Shown here: piece after piece, positions 25,819-34,272 of the stretch
How positions within the stretch are numbered: position 1 is the first letter of the stretch
Layout of the letters: every line of letters starts with the position of its first letter
DNA from: Betaproteobacteria bacterium
GTDB taxonomy: Bacteria > Pseudomonadota > Gammaproteobacteria > Burkholderiales > Casimicrobiaceae
DNA: 43,552 bases
Assembly: GCA_029884335.1 (NCBI GenBank)
Contig: JAOUIA010000028.1
Location: forward strand, 1-43,552
Direction of reading: 5' to 3'
The notes under the pieces: model-generated
Seen by the model: the letters and a program-made list of their open reading frames with translations, nothing else
Told to the model about the DNA's origin: nothing
Databases searched by the model: none
Translations under genes and position numbers: made by a program

Positions 25819-26814
25819 ATGCGCGCTGTCCAGGCCGTCCTCGCCGTACTCGCGTCGGCGCTCTGCGCGGCCGCGTCCGCCCAGGGCGCGCTCGTCAAGA
25901 TCGACGGCTCTTCGACCGTCTACCCCGTGACCGAGGCCGTGGCCGAAGACTTCCAGAAGGCCGAACGCAACGCCATCCGGGTCACTGTCGGCATTTCCGG
26001 CACCGGCGGCGGCTTCAAGAAGCTCTGCCGGGGAGAGATCGACATCAGCGGCGCGTCGCGGCCCATCCTCAAGCCTGAAATGGCCGACTGCGCCAAGGCG
26101 GGGATCGACTACTACGAGCTCCCCGTCGCCTTCGACGCGCTCACCGTCGTGGTCAATCCGAAGAACTCGTTCCTCGACAAGGGCGTCAGCGTCGAGCAGC
26201 TGAAGAAGCTCTGGGAGCCGGGCGCGCAGGGCAAGGTGACGAGGTGGAACCAGGTTGACCCGTCGTGGCCCGACGCGCCGATCAAGCTGTTCGGCGCGGG
26301 CGCGGACTCCGGGACGTTCGACTACTTCACCGAGGCGATCGTCGGCAAGGCGAAGTCCTCGCGCGGCGACTACACGGCCTCCGAGGACGACAACGTGCTG
26401 GTGCAGGGCGTGCAGCGCGACGTGAACGCGATCGGCTACTTCGGCTTCGCCTATTACGCCGAGAACCAGGGCAAGCTGAAGGCCGTGCCGATCGTCGAGA
26501 AGGCCGGCAAGCCCGCCGTCAAGCCGTCGATGGAGACCGTGCTCAACGGCAGCTACCAGCCGCTCGCCCGGCCGATCTTCATCTACGTGAACGCGAAGTC
26601 GCTCGAGCGCGCCGAGGTGAGGAAGTTCGTCGAGTACTACATGACGCACGGCGCGAAGCTCGCGAAGGAGGTGAAGTACGTGCCGCTGCCCGACAAGGCC
26701 TACGCCCTCAACCGCGAGCACCTCGCCAAGGGCAAGAAGGGCACGGTGTTCGGCGGCGTTCCCGAGGTCGGAGTGCGCATCGAGGACCTGCTCGCCCGCG
26801 AAGCGAAGCTCTGA
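25819..26814 (+). CDS. pstS: Phosphate ABC transporter periplasmic binding protein
   Basis: High-affinity phosphate receptor, 331 residues. The signal peptide is MRAVQAVLAVLASALCAAAS with cleavage expected near ASAQG. The mature protein starts with the phosphate-loop motif KIDGSSTVYPVTEAVAEDF, and other ligand loops are SGTGGGFKKLCRGEIDISGASRP and GADSGTFDYFTEAI. It belongs to the longer PstS/SphX-like type with a C-terminal AYALNREHLAKG region. ATG 25819 lies downstream of a Pho box, and it is the first gene of pstSCAB-phoU-phoBR. A 31-base gap with a small GCCGT/ACGGC stem separates it from pstC, which may help keep pstS expression higher than the membrane genes. Confidence 0.95.
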   Translation: MRAVQAVLAVLASALCAAASAQGALVKIDGSSTVYPVTEAVAEDFQKAERNAIRVTVGISGTGGGFKKLCRGEIDISGASRPILKPEMADCAKAGIDYYELPVAFDALTVVVNPKNSFLDKGVSVEQLKKLWEPGAQGKVTRWNQVDPSWPDAPIKLFGAGADSGTFDYFTEAIVGKAKSSRGDYTASEDDNVLVQGVQRDVNAIGYFGFAYYAENQGKLKAVPIVEKAGKPAVKPSMETVLNGSYQPLARPIFIYVNAKSLERAEVRKFVEYYMTHGAKLAKEVKYVPLPDKAYALNREHLAKGKKGTVFGGVPEVGVRIEDLLAREAKL

Positions 26815-26845
26815 TGCGGCCGTCGCGCGCACGGCGGGGCCTATA

Positions 26846-27790
26846 ATGGCCGCGAACGCCATCCCCGGCGTGCCGGGCCGCCCCGTGGTCAGCGAGCGCC
26901 TCGCCAGGAAGTTCTCCCGCAACACGAAGGAGCGCGCCATCGAGGCGCTGCTCTTCCTCGCGGCGTCCGTCTCGGTGCTCACGACCGCCGGGATCGTCTA
27001 CATCCTGGTCAAGGAGAGCGCCGTCTTCTTCGGCCAGGTGTCGCCGTGGAGCTTCCTCACCGACACGCAGTGGACGCCGCTGTTCGACGACGCCCACTTC
27101 GGCATCGGCGTGCTGCTTTCCGGCACGATCACCAGCTCGGCGGTCGCGCTGCTGGTGGCGATCCCGCTCGGCACGACGATCGCGATCTACCTCTCGGAGT
27201 TCGCCAGGCCGCGCTCGCGCGAGATCGCCAAGCCGATCCTGGAGCTCCTCTCGGGCGTGCCGACGATCGTCTACGGATACTTCGCGCTGCTGTTCGTCAC
27301 GCCGATCCTGCAGAAGCTGATCCCCGGCCTTCCCGGCTTCAACCTGCTCTCGGCCGGCATCGTCATGGGCATCATGATCGTTCCCCTCGTGGCCTCGATC
27401 TCCGAGGACGCGATGCGCGCCGTTCCGATGGCGCTGCGCGAGGGCAGCTTCGCCATGGGGGCGACGCGGCTGCAGACGGCGCTCAACGTGGTCTTCCCGG
27501 CGGCGCTCTCGGGCATCGCGGCGGCGTACATCCTCGGCATCTCGCGCGCGGTCGGCGAGACGATGATCCTCGCGGTCGCCGCAGGCATGCAGCCGAACCT
27601 CACGTTCAACCCGCTCGAGCCGGCGGCGACGATCACCGCCTACATCGTGCAGGTGGCGCTCGGCGACCTGCCGCACGGCTCGATCGGCTACCAGACGATC
27701 TTCGCCGCCGGGCTCACCTTGCTGCTGTTGACGCTGGCGTTCAACCTGATCGGGCTGTGGTTGCGCAAGCGCTTCCGGCAGGCCTACTGA
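26846..27790 (+). CDS. pstC: Phosphate ABC transporter permease PstC
   Basis: One of two membrane subunits of the Pst importer, 314 residues with six predicted helices. After a basic cytoplasmic N-terminus (RLARKFSRNTKERAIEALLF) come the first helix (LAASVSVLTTAGIVYILV) and the large periplasmic loop WSFLTDTQWTPLFDDAHFG. The permease domain follows, with LLSGVPTIVYGYFAL, and the EAA motif is seen as EGSFAMGATRLQTALNVVFPAALSGIAAA. The start ATG (26846-26848) overlaps a perfect TATAAT hexamer (26842-26847), and no Shine-Dalgarno is obvious. A GTG at 26885 is a possible alternative start if that hexamer is a working internal promoter. pstA follows one base after its stop codon. Confidence 0.94.
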   Translation: MAANAIPGVPGRPVVSERLARKFSRNTKERAIEALLFLAASVSVLTTAGIVYILVKESAVFFGQVSPWSFLTDTQWTPLFDDAHFGIGVLLSGTITSSAVALLVAIPLGTTIAIYLSEFARPRSREIAKPILELLSGVPTIVYGYFALLFVTPILQKLIPGLPGFNLLSAGIVMGIMIVPLVASISEDAMRAVPMALREGSFAMGATRLQTALNVVFPAALSGIAAAYILGISRAVGETMILAVAAGMQPNLTFNPLEPAATITAYIVQVALGDLPHGSIGYQTIFAAGLTLLLLTLAFNLIGLWLRKRFRQAY

Positions 27791-27791
27791 C

Positions 27792-28721
27792 ATGACTTAC
27801 GTCGCGCAGACCCCGGAGCAGATCCGCGGACTGATCGCCAAGGCCAAGCGCCGGGACGTCGCCTTCGTCGCGCTCGGCGTCGTCGCGCTCGGCATCGGCT
27901 TCGCGACGTTCGTCGCGCTCTTCGTCGACATGCTGATCGACGGCTGGGCGCGCCTGTCGCCGGAGTTCTTCGCCCAGTTCCCGTCGCGTCGGGCGGGGCA
28001 GGCGGGCATCCTCTCGGCGTGGGTCGGCACGACGCTGGTGATGATCGTCACCGCGGCGGTCGCCGTGCCGCTCGGCGTCGCGGCCGGCATCTACCTCGAG
28101 GAGTACGCGCCGAAGCACTGGGTGACCGACCTCATCGAGATCAACATCACGAACCTGGCCGGCGTCCCGTCGATCGTCTACGGGCTGCTCGCGCTGGGCC
28201 TGTTCGTCTATGCGTTCGGCCTCGGCCAGAGCATCCGGACGGCCGGGCTCACGCTGGCGCTGCTGATCCTGCCGGTCGTGATCGTCGCCACGCGCGAGGC
28301 GATCCGCGCGATCCCCGGCGTGATCCGCGAGGGCGCCTACGCGGTGGGCGCGACGAAGTGGCAGACGGTCCGCGACCACATCGTTCCGTACTCGATGCCG
28401 GGCATCCTGACCGGCGTGATCATCGGCATGTCGCGCGCGATCGGCGAGACCGCGCCGATCATCACCATCGGCGCGCTGACGTTCATCGCCTTCCTGCCCC
28501 CGGCGCCGGTGACGGGCGACTTCCCGTTCCTCTCGTTCGAGTGGCTGAAGGCGCCCTTCACCGTCATGCCGATCCAGATGTTCAACTGGACGAGCCGGCC
28601 CGACGAGGCGTTCCACGCCAACGCCGCGGCCGCCGGCACGATCCTCGTGTTCATGACGCTCACGATGAACGCGCTGGCGATCTGGCTGCGCTACCGCCTG
28701 CGCAAGCACATCAAGTGGTGA
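27792..28721 (+). CDS. pstA: Phosphate ABC transporter permease PstA
   Basis: Second membrane subunit of the Pst importer, 309 residues. Features seen are a first helix [23 protein letters not shown], the permease core with [17 protein letters not shown] and [21 protein letters not shown], the EAA loop [29 protein letters not shown], and the terminal helices ending in the basic tail [13 protein letters not shown] 27792 is one base past the pstC TGA, so the two are tightly coupled. pstB starts five bases after its stop codon. The pairing with PstC, and differences from PstC in the loop between helices 5 and 6 ([16 protein letters not shown]), make the assignment secure. Confidence 0.95.
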   Translation: MTYVAQTPEQIRGLIAKAKRRDVAFVALGVVALGIGFATFVALFVDMLIDGWARLSPEFFAQFPSRRAGQAGILSAWVGTTLVMIVTAAVAVPLGVAAGIYLEEYAPKHWVTDLIEINITNLAGVPSIVYGLLALGLFVYAFGLGQSIRTAGLTLALLILPVVIVATREAIRAIPGVIREGAYAVGATKWQTVRDHIVPYSMPGILTGVIIGMSRAIGETAPIITIGALTFIAFLPPAPVTGDFPFLSFEWLKAPFTVMPIQMFNWTSRPDEAFHANAAAAGTILVFMTLTMNALAIWLRYRLRKHIKW

Positions 28722-28726
28722 CCCCG

Positions 28727-29575
28727 ATGGAAGCCCGCACGCAGCCCACCACGCACGCGACGATGCTCGGCCGGACGCCGCCGGGCGCGGCGGCGCCCGC
28801 CGGCTCGGCGCCGCCGCCGCTCAAGGCGGAGAGCCGGGGCCTGTCGTTCCACTACGGCAAGTTCCAGGCGTTGAAGTCGATCACGATGCCGGTGCACGAG
28901 CACCGCGTGACCGCGTTGATCGGCCCCTCGGGCTGCGGCAAGTCGACGTTCCTGCGCTGCTTCAACCGCATGCACGACCTCTACCCGGGCAACCGCTACG
29001 AAGGCGAGATCGTGCTCTACCCGGACAACACGAACCTCCTCGACCGGGACGTCGACCCGATCGAGGTGCGGATGCGCGTGTCGATGGTGTTCCAGAAGCC
29101 GAACCCGTTCCCCAAGTCGATCTACGAGAACGTCGCCTACGGGCTGCGGGTGCGCGGCGTGAAGAACAGGAACCTGCTCGACGACAAGGTCGAGGCGTCG
29201 CTGCGCGGGGCGGCGCTGTGGGACGAGGTGAAGGGCCGGCTGCACGAGGTCGGGTCGAACCTCTCCGGCGGCCAGCAGCAGAGGCTGTGCATCGCCCGCG
29301 CGCTCGCCACCGACCCCGAGATCCTGCTCTTCGACGAGCCGACCTCGGCGCTGGACCCGATCGCCACCGCGAGCATCGAGGAGCTCATCGCCGAGCTGCG
29401 CAGGCAGGTGACGATCCTGATCGTGACGCACAACATGCAGCAGGCGGCCCGCGTCTCCGACTACACTGCCTACATGTACCTGGGCGAGCTGATCGAGTTC
29501 GACAGGACGGACACGATCTTCTTCAAGCCGCGCCGCAAGGAAACCGAGGACTACATCACCGGGCGCTTCGGCTGA
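28727..29575 (+). CDS. pstB: Phosphate ABC transporter ATP-binding protein
   Basis: ATPase of the Pst importer, 282 residues. Walker A is GPSGCGKST, followed by the PstB-specific [20 protein letters not shown]. The Q loop is [24 protein letters not shown], the signature [21 protein letters not shown], Walker [14 protein letters not shown] and the switch histidine in [18 protein letters not shown]. The first 30 residues are a disordered Ala/Pro/Thr-rich extension not found in E. coli PstB (257 residues), accounting for the added length. The start ATG 28727 is five bases after pstA. phoU starts 16 bases after its stop codon. Confidence 0.96.
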   Translation: MEARTQPTTHATMLGRTPPGAAAPAGSAPPPLKAESRGLSFHYGKFQALKSITMPVHEHRVTALIGPSGCGKSTFLRCFNRMHDLYPGNRYEGEIVLYPDNTNLLDRDVDPIEVRMRVSMVFQKPNPFPKSIYENVAYGLRVRGVKNRNLLDDKVEASLRGAALWDEVKGRLHEVGSNLSGGQQQRLCIARALATDPEILLFDEPTSALDPIATASIEELIAELRRQVTILIVTHNMQQAARVSDYTAYMYLGELIEFDRTDTIFFKPRRKETEDYITGRFG

Positions 29576-29591
29576 CCGGGGAGAGCGAGCC

Positions 29592-30299
29592 ATGAGCGAC
29601 CACACGTCCAAGCAGTTCGACGCCGAGATGGAGGCGATCCGCAGCGGCGTCCTGTCGATGGGAGGGATGGTCGAGCGGCAGATGACGCGCGCGATCACGG
29701 CGCTGCGCGAGGACGAGGACGCGCGGCTGATCGACGCCGTGGCGGCCGACGAGCGCGAGATCAACCACTCGCAGGTCCTCATCGACCAGCAGTGCGCGCA
29801 GATCATCGCGCGCCGGCAGCCGACCGCCGTCGACCTGCGCGTGGTCATGACCGTCACCAAGGTGGTGAACGAGCTCGAGCGCATCGGCGACGAGATCAAG
29901 AAGGTCGCCTACAAGTCCGCGCGCGTGCGCGGCAACGACCAGCTCACCCGCCTGCGCTACCACGACGTCGTGCGCATGGCCATGGGCGCGCAGGAGATGC
30001 TGCGCAAGGCGCTCGACGCGTTCGCGCGGCTCGACGTCAACGAGGCGGCCGACGTCGTCGAGGAGGACGACGAGATCGACGTCGCGTTCAACGGCGTGAT
30101 GCGCCAGCTGATCAGCTACATGATGGAGGACCCGCGCACGATCACGCCGGCGCTCGAGGTCGTGTTCATCGCGAAGTCGCTCGAGCGCATCGGCGACCAC
30201 GCCAAGAACATCTCCGAGTCCGTCGTGCAGGCGGTCAAGGGCAAGGACGTGCGCCACGCGACCGCCGACCAGATCCGCGCCGAGGTCGCCGGAGAGTAG
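29592..30299 (+). CDS. phoU: Phosphate signalling regulator PhoU
   Basis: Peripheral regulator that links the Pst importer to the PhoR sensor kinase and keeps the Pho regulon off when phosphate is plentiful. It has 235 residues, as expected, arranged as two three-helix bundles. The metal-binding PhoU motifs are visible as VTKVVNELERIGDEIKKVA (first repeat) and EVVFIAKSLERIGDHAKNIS (second repeat). The N-terminus (HTSKQFDAEMEAIRSGVLSMGGMVERQM) is typical. It sits between pstB and phoB with a one-base gap to phoB, consistent with one long transcript. Confidence 0.96.
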   Translation: MSDHTSKQFDAEMEAIRSGVLSMGGMVERQMTRAITALREDEDARLIDAVAADEREINHSQVLIDQQCAQIIARRQPTAVDLRVVMTVTKVVNELERIGDEIKKVAYKSARVRGNDQLTRLRYHDVVRMAMGAQEMLRKALDAFARLDVNEAADVVEEDDEIDVAFNGVMRQLISYMMEDPRTITPALEVVFIAKSLERIGDHAKNISESVVQAVKGKDVRHATADQIRAEVAGE

Positions 30300-30300
30300 C

Positions 30301-30987
30301 GTGCCGACGATCCTGGCGGTCGAGGACGAGCCGGCCATCCTCGAGCTGCTCCGCGTCAACCTCGCCGACGCGGGCTACACGGTGCGCGAGGCGGCCGATG
30401 CGGAGACCGCGCAGGCGCTGCTGCGGGAGTCGCTGCCCGACCTCGTGCTGCTCGACTGGATGCTGCCGGGACTCTCCGGGCTGGCGCTGGCCAGGCAGCT
30501 GCGCGCCGACGCGCGCACGCGCGACCTGCCGATCATCATGGTCACCGCCCGTGGCGACGAGGCGGACAAGGTCGCCGGCCTCGAGGCATGGGTCGACGAC
30601 TACGTCACCAAGCCGTTCTCGCCGCGCGAGCTTCGGGCGCGCATCAAGGCGGTGCTGCGGCGCCGCGCGCCTGACGCGGCGCAGGAGCCGCTGGAGGCGG
30701 GCGCTCTGCGCCTCGACCCGGCCACGCACCGCGTCACGGCGGCCGGCGCCGCCGTGGCGCTCGGCCCCACCGAATTCCGCCTGCTGCGCTTCCTCATGGC
30801 GCGTCCCGAGCGCGTGTACTCGCGCGCGCAGCTGCTCGACCAGGTGTGGGGCGACCAGGTGTACATCGAGGAGCGCACGGTCGACGTCCACATCCGGCGC
30901 CTGCGGCTCGCGCTCGAGCCGCACGGGCAGGCCGGCATCATCGAGACCGTGCGCGGCGCGGGCTATCGGCTCGCGGTGCCGCGATGA
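30301..30987 (+). CDS. phoB: Phosphate response regulator PhoB
   Basis: OmpR-family response regulator that activates phosphate-starvation genes. The 228 residues comprise a receiver domain (acid pocket in VEDEPAILELL, phospho-acceptor D52 in LVLLDWMLPG, MVTARGDE, and lysine in YVTKPFSPREL) and a C-terminal winged helix (about 125-228) with the recognition part RVYSRAQLLDQVWGDQVYIEERTVDVHIRRLR. The start is GTG at 30301. Its TGA overlaps the phoR ATG (ATGA), so the two are translationally coupled. The Pho box at 25748 is its expected binding site. Confidence 0.96.
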   Translation: MPTILAVEDEPAILELLRVNLADAGYTVREAADAETAQALLRESLPDLVLLDWMLPGLSGLALARQLRADARTRDLPIIMVTARGDEADKVAGLEAWVDDYVTKPFSPRELRARIKAVLRRRAPDAAQEPLEAGALRLDPATHRVTAAGAAVALGPTEFRLLRFLMARPERVYSRAQLLDQVWGDQVYIEERTVDVHIRRLRLALEPHGQAGIIETVRGAGYRLAVPR

Positions 30988-32345
30988 AGTCGGCGTTCCG
31001 CAGGGGGCTCGCCTCCCCGGCGCTCGCGGCGCTGGCCACGCTGGTCGCCTGGGCTGTCGCGGGGCCGGCGTGGGCGGCCGGCGTGCTGGCGGTCGGCGCC
31101 GGAGCGATCATCCTGTTCCACCTCAGGCACCTGCAGCGAGTGAGCGACTGGGCGTCGGGGCCGCTCGATGCCGAGGTCCCGTCGGGCAGCGGCGTGTGGG
31201 CGGACGCGTTCGCCGCCATCCACCGCCGCGTCCGGCTGCGCAAGGCGCAGCAGCGCGAGATGGGCAGCATCATCGAACGCTTTCGCAAGGCCGCCGAGGC
31301 CATTCCCGACGGCGTGTTGCTGCTCGACAGGCACGGCCACATCGAGTGGGCCAACGCGCGCGCCGAGCAGTACGTCGGCCTGGCGATGCCCGCCGACCGC
31401 GGGCGTCCGATCGTCAACCTGATGCGCCAGCCGGAGTTCATCCGCTTCATGGAAGGCGGCGAGTACGCCGAGCCGGTCCTCGTCGAGCAGAGCCGGGAGC
31501 CGCACCTGCTGTCGATCCAGGTCGTGCCCTACGGCGCCAGCGAGAAGATGCTGCTGGCCCGCGACGTGACCCAGCTCGAGGCGGTGGCGCGCATGCGCCG
31601 CGACTTCATCGCCAACGTCTCGCACGAGCTCAAGACGCCGCTCACCGTCATCGCCGGCTTCATCGAGACGCTGCAGGATCTCGATCTCGAGCCGCGTCAG
31701 CGCGAGCGCTACCTCGCGCTGATGCAGGACCAGGCGAGCAACATGCAGCGGCTGGTCGACGACCTGCTGGCGCTTTCGGCGCTGGAGAGCGAGCACAACC
31801 CGCCGAACGAGGCCGAGTTCGCGCTCGTCCCGCTGCTGCTGGAGCTCTCCGCGCAGGGCAAGGCGCTCGCGCACGGCCAGCACGAGATCGAGCTCATCAT
31901 CGGCGACGCGGCCACGGTCGTCGGCAGCCGCGACGAGCTGGCCAGCGCGTTCGGCAACCTCGTGTCCAACGCGATCCGCTACACGCCGCCCGGTGGCAGG
32001 ATCGTGCTCGCGTGGGAAGTCGCCGCGGACGGCGGCGGCCGCTTCTCGGTGAAGGACTCCGGCATCGGCATCGCGCGCGAGCACATCCCGCGCCTCACCG
32101 AGCGCTTCTACCGCGTGGACCGCAGCCGCTCGCGCGCGACCGGCGGCACGGGCCTCGGGCTTGCGATCGTCAAGCACGTGCTGCTGCGCCACCAGGCCGA
32201 GCTGGAGATCGACAGCGAGCCCGGCGAGGGCAGCACGTTCACGGTGGTGCTGCCGCCGCGGCGGGTGAAGCGCGCGCCGGCCGTGGCGGTGGAGCGCCCG
32301 CCGGTCGCGCAGGCGAGCACTGCGGGCGGCGAAACCGCCGACTGA
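30984..32345 (+). CDS. phoR: Phosphate sensor histidine kinase PhoR
   Basis: Membrane histidine kinase, 453 residues, that phosphorylates PhoB under phosphate limitation. Two short N-terminal helices (ALAALATLVAWAVAGPAWA and AGVLAVGAGAIILFHL) anchor it with almost no periplasmic loop, as in E. coli PhoR, so sensing depends on Pst/PhoU. A charged linker and a PAS domain follow (about 95-195, with AEAIPDGVLLLDRHGHIEWANARAE). The HisKA domain carries H214 in ANVSHELKTPLTVIAGF. The ATPase domain shows the N box GNLVSNAIRYTP, G1 KDSGIGIA and G2 GTGLGLAIVKHVL. The start ATG 30984 overlaps phoB. The C-terminal 30 residues are a disordered Ala/Pro tail. Only 15 bases separate it from the convergent next gene. 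Confidence 0.95.
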   Translation: MKSAFRRGLASPALAALATLVAWAVAGPAWAAGVLAVGAGAIILFHLRHLQRVSDWASGPLDAEVPSGSGVWADAFAAIHRRVRLRKAQQREMGSIIERFRKAAEAIPDGVLLLDRHGHIEWANARAEQYVGLAMPADRGRPIVNLMRQPEFIRFMEGGEYAEPVLVEQSREPHLLSIQVVPYGASEKMLLARDVTQLEAVARMRRDFIANVSHELKTPLTVIAGFIETLQDLDLEPRQRERYLALMQDQASNMQRLVDDLLALSALESEHNPPNEAEFALVPLLLELSAQGKALAHGQHEIELIIGDAATVVGSRDELASAFGNLVSNAIRYTPPGGRIVLAWEVAADGGGRFSVKDSGIGIAREHIPRLTERFYRVDRSRSRATGGTGLGLAIVKHVLLRHQAELEIDSEPGEGSTFTVVLPPRRVKRAPAVAVERPPVAQASTAGGETAD

Positions 32346-32360
32346 CGCCGGCGCCGCGCG

Positions 32361-33671
32361 CTACCAGTAGCGCAGCGCCGAGCGGAACAGACCGACGAGG
32401 TCGTCGCGCCCGACGTCGACGGGCGCGTTGCGGATCACGCGGTACTGCGGCTCGGCGCCGGTGGCGAGCGCGTCGAGGTCGGCCTCGCCGAAGCCCAGCT
32501 CCGCGAGCCCGTTGGGCATGCCTGTGGCGCGCATGAAGCCGATGATGCGCTTCGCCAGCACCTCTCCGGCGTCGCCGGGCGTGGCGCCCTTCGCGTCGGC
32601 GCCCAGCGCCAGCGCGCAATCGAGGTGGCGCTGCGGCGAGACGGCCGCGGTGTGGCGCCACACCGACGGGTTGTTGAGCACGACGGCCATGCCGTGCGGC
32701 ACGAGCGTCTTTCCCTCCGGGTAGCCCTTCACGTTCCAGTCGCGGGCCAGCCCCGACACCGCGTACGACAGGCCGTGCGGCAGGTGGCAGCCGGAGGCGT
32801 TGAACGCGATGCCGGCCAAGGTCGCTGCGTACATCATCTCGGTGCGCGCTTCCGTGTCGCTCGCGTCGCGCACCGCGCGCACGTGGAACTCGCCGACGAG
32901 CTTCAGCGCCTGCGCGCCGAGCGCGTCCGAGAACGGGTTCGCGCCCTGCGACACCGGCCGCGAGACGCCCTTGGCGGGATTGAGCCGACGCGGCCAGGCG
33001 CGCGCGGTGATGGCCTCCAGCGCGTGGCTCATGCAGTCGAAGCCGGTCGCCGCGACGATGTTCGTGGGGAGCGAGCGCGTCACGTCCGGGTCGATCAGCG
33101 CGACCGTCGGCGTGAGGCGCCGCGAGACGATGCCGGTCTTCGCGTTGAGCGAGGTCAGCGTGAAGATCGAGATGCCGGTCGTCTCGGACCCGGTGCCCGA
33201 GGTGGTCGGGCACGCGATGTGCGGCTTGAGCATCCCGGGCACGCGCTGCCCGGCGCCGATCGGCGCGTTCACGTAGGTCATGAACTCGGCCGGGTGCGTC
33301 GCGTACAGGTTCGCGGCCTTGCAGGTGTCGATCACCGAGCCGCCGCCGACCGAGACGTAGCCGTCGAAGCGGCCCTCGGCGGCGAAACGCGTCGCGTGCC
33401 GGAACGACGCGTCCGACGGCTCGATGCGCACCTCGTCGTACACCGCGACGTCGACCCCCGCGGCGGCGAGCGAGGCCTTCACCTTCGCGACGTGCTCGCC
33501 CGCCGCGAGCCTCGCGTCGGTGAACAGCGCGACGCGGCGAAGTCCCAGCTCGCGCGCGTTCTCGCCCGCCTCGGCGAGCACGCCGGCGCCGAACGTGAAC
33601 GTCGGCATGCCGATGGTGAAACCGGGGTCGCTGCTCTCGTCGAGCGCGAAGTCCGCGTGGCAGCAGCGCAT
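32361..33671 (-). CDS. Iron-type alcohol dehydrogenase, hydroxyacid-oxoacid transhydrogenase (HOT) group
   Basis: Type III metal-dependent dehydrogenase of 436 residues, resembling mammalian ADHFE1/HOT, which oxidises 4-hydroxybutyrate while reducing 2-oxoglutarate to 2-hydroxyglutarate. Similarity is visible at the N-terminus (CCHADFA) and in GGGSVIDTCKAANLY and ACPTTSGTGSETTGISIF. It continues through ATGFDCMSHALEAITAR, the unusual NPAKGVSRPVSQGANPFSDALG insert found in HOT, and CHLPHGLSYAVSGLARDW. The metal ligand histidines are in SHALE and LPHGL, with a further one in VPHGMAVV. An excellent Shine-Dalgarno (AAGGAGGG) precedes ATG 33671 by about seven bases. It is the last gene of an acr3-mobB-HOT run. 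The physiological substrate pair in this organism is not known. Confidence 0.85.
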   Translation of the reverse strand: MRCCHADFALDESSDPGFTIGMPTFTFGAGVLAEAGENARELGLRRVALFTDARLAAGEHVAKVKASLAAAGVDVAVYDEVRIEPSDASFRHATRFAAEGRFDGYVSVGGGSVIDTCKAANLYATHPAEFMTYVNAPIGAGQRVPGMLKPHIACPTTSGTGSETTGISIFTLTSLNAKTGIVSRRLTPTVALIDPDVTRSLPTNIVAATGFDCMSHALEAITARAWPRRLNPAKGVSRPVSQGANPFSDALGAQALKLVGEFHVRAVRDASDTEARTEMMYAATLAGIAFNASGCHLPHGLSYAVSGLARDWNVKGYPEGKTLVPHGMAVVLNNPSVWRHTAAVSPQRHLDCALALGADAKGATPGDAGEVLAKRIIGFMRATGMPNGLAELGFGEADLDALATGAEPQYRVIRNAPVDVGRDDLVGLFRSALRYW

Positions 33672-33693
33672 GGCATCCCTCCTTGCGTGTCGA

Positions 33694-34272
33694 TTATCGC
33701 AAACGGCGGCGAACTTGGATGGCGCGCGGTCCGCGCACCGCCGGAGGCCGCAGCCCGAGCCGCTCGCGGACGAAACGCGCGACGGCCGCGGCGTCGGCGA
33801 GCGCGAGCCGCGGCAACGGGCAATCGGCGTCGCCGTCGGTCGCGAGCGCGATCACCGACGGGTGCTGCGGCCAGAGCATGGGCAGGCCGAGCGAGGGACG
33901 GTAGACCTCGATCGTCGGGATCGGCGCGGAGCGGAACCCCTCGAGCAGCACGACGTCCGCGCTGTCGAGCCGCCGCGCGAGGTCCAGCGGATCGGGCTCG
34001 GGGGCGTCGCGGTACTCGTGCAGCAGCGCGAAGCGGCGGTCGCCGGCGATGATCACCTCGCGGCAGCCGGCCTCGCGCATCCGCCAGGAGTCCTTGCCCG
34101 GGCGGTCGAGGTCCAGGCCGTCGTGGGCGCGCTTGATCGCCGAGACGACGCAACCCTCGCCGCGCAGTTGCGCGATCACGTCGAGGATCAGCGTGGTCTT
34201 GCCGGCGCCGGAGCGCCCGATGAAGCCGAAGAGCGCCGGCGCGGGCCGTTCAGGCGCGGGCATGGCCGGCAT
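33694..34272 (-). CDS. mobB: Molybdopterin-guanine dinucleotide biosynthesis adaptor protein MobB
   Basis: GTP-binding accessory protein that assists MobA in making the bis-MGD form of molybdenum cofactor. The 192 residues start with the P-loop FGFIGRSGAGKTTLI, followed by VSAIKRAHDGLDLDRPGKDSWRMREAG, the stretch that includes the MobB-typical KHxxHxxDxDxxGKDxxRxxxAGA layout, and LDSADVVLLEGFRSAPIPTIEVYRP, matching the DxVLVEGxK-type motif. The start is ATG 34272 or 34263; both overlap the end of acr3, so the genes are coupled. No mobA or molybdoenzyme gene is in the window. Confidence 0.92.
   Translation of the reverse strand: MPAMPAPERPAPALFGFIGRSGAGKTTLILDVIAQLRGEGCVVSAIKRAHDGLDLDRPGKDSWRMREAGCREVIIAGDRRFALLHEYRDAPEPDPLDLARRLDSADVVLLEGFRSAPIPTIEVYRPSLGLPMLWPQHPSVIALATDGDADCPLPRLALADAAAVARFVRERLGLRPPAVRGPRAIQVRRRLR

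Noticed and set aside
32346-32360. Terminator between phoR and the convergent HOT gene
   Set aside because: The 15-base gap is GC-rich and holds no stem plus T-run.
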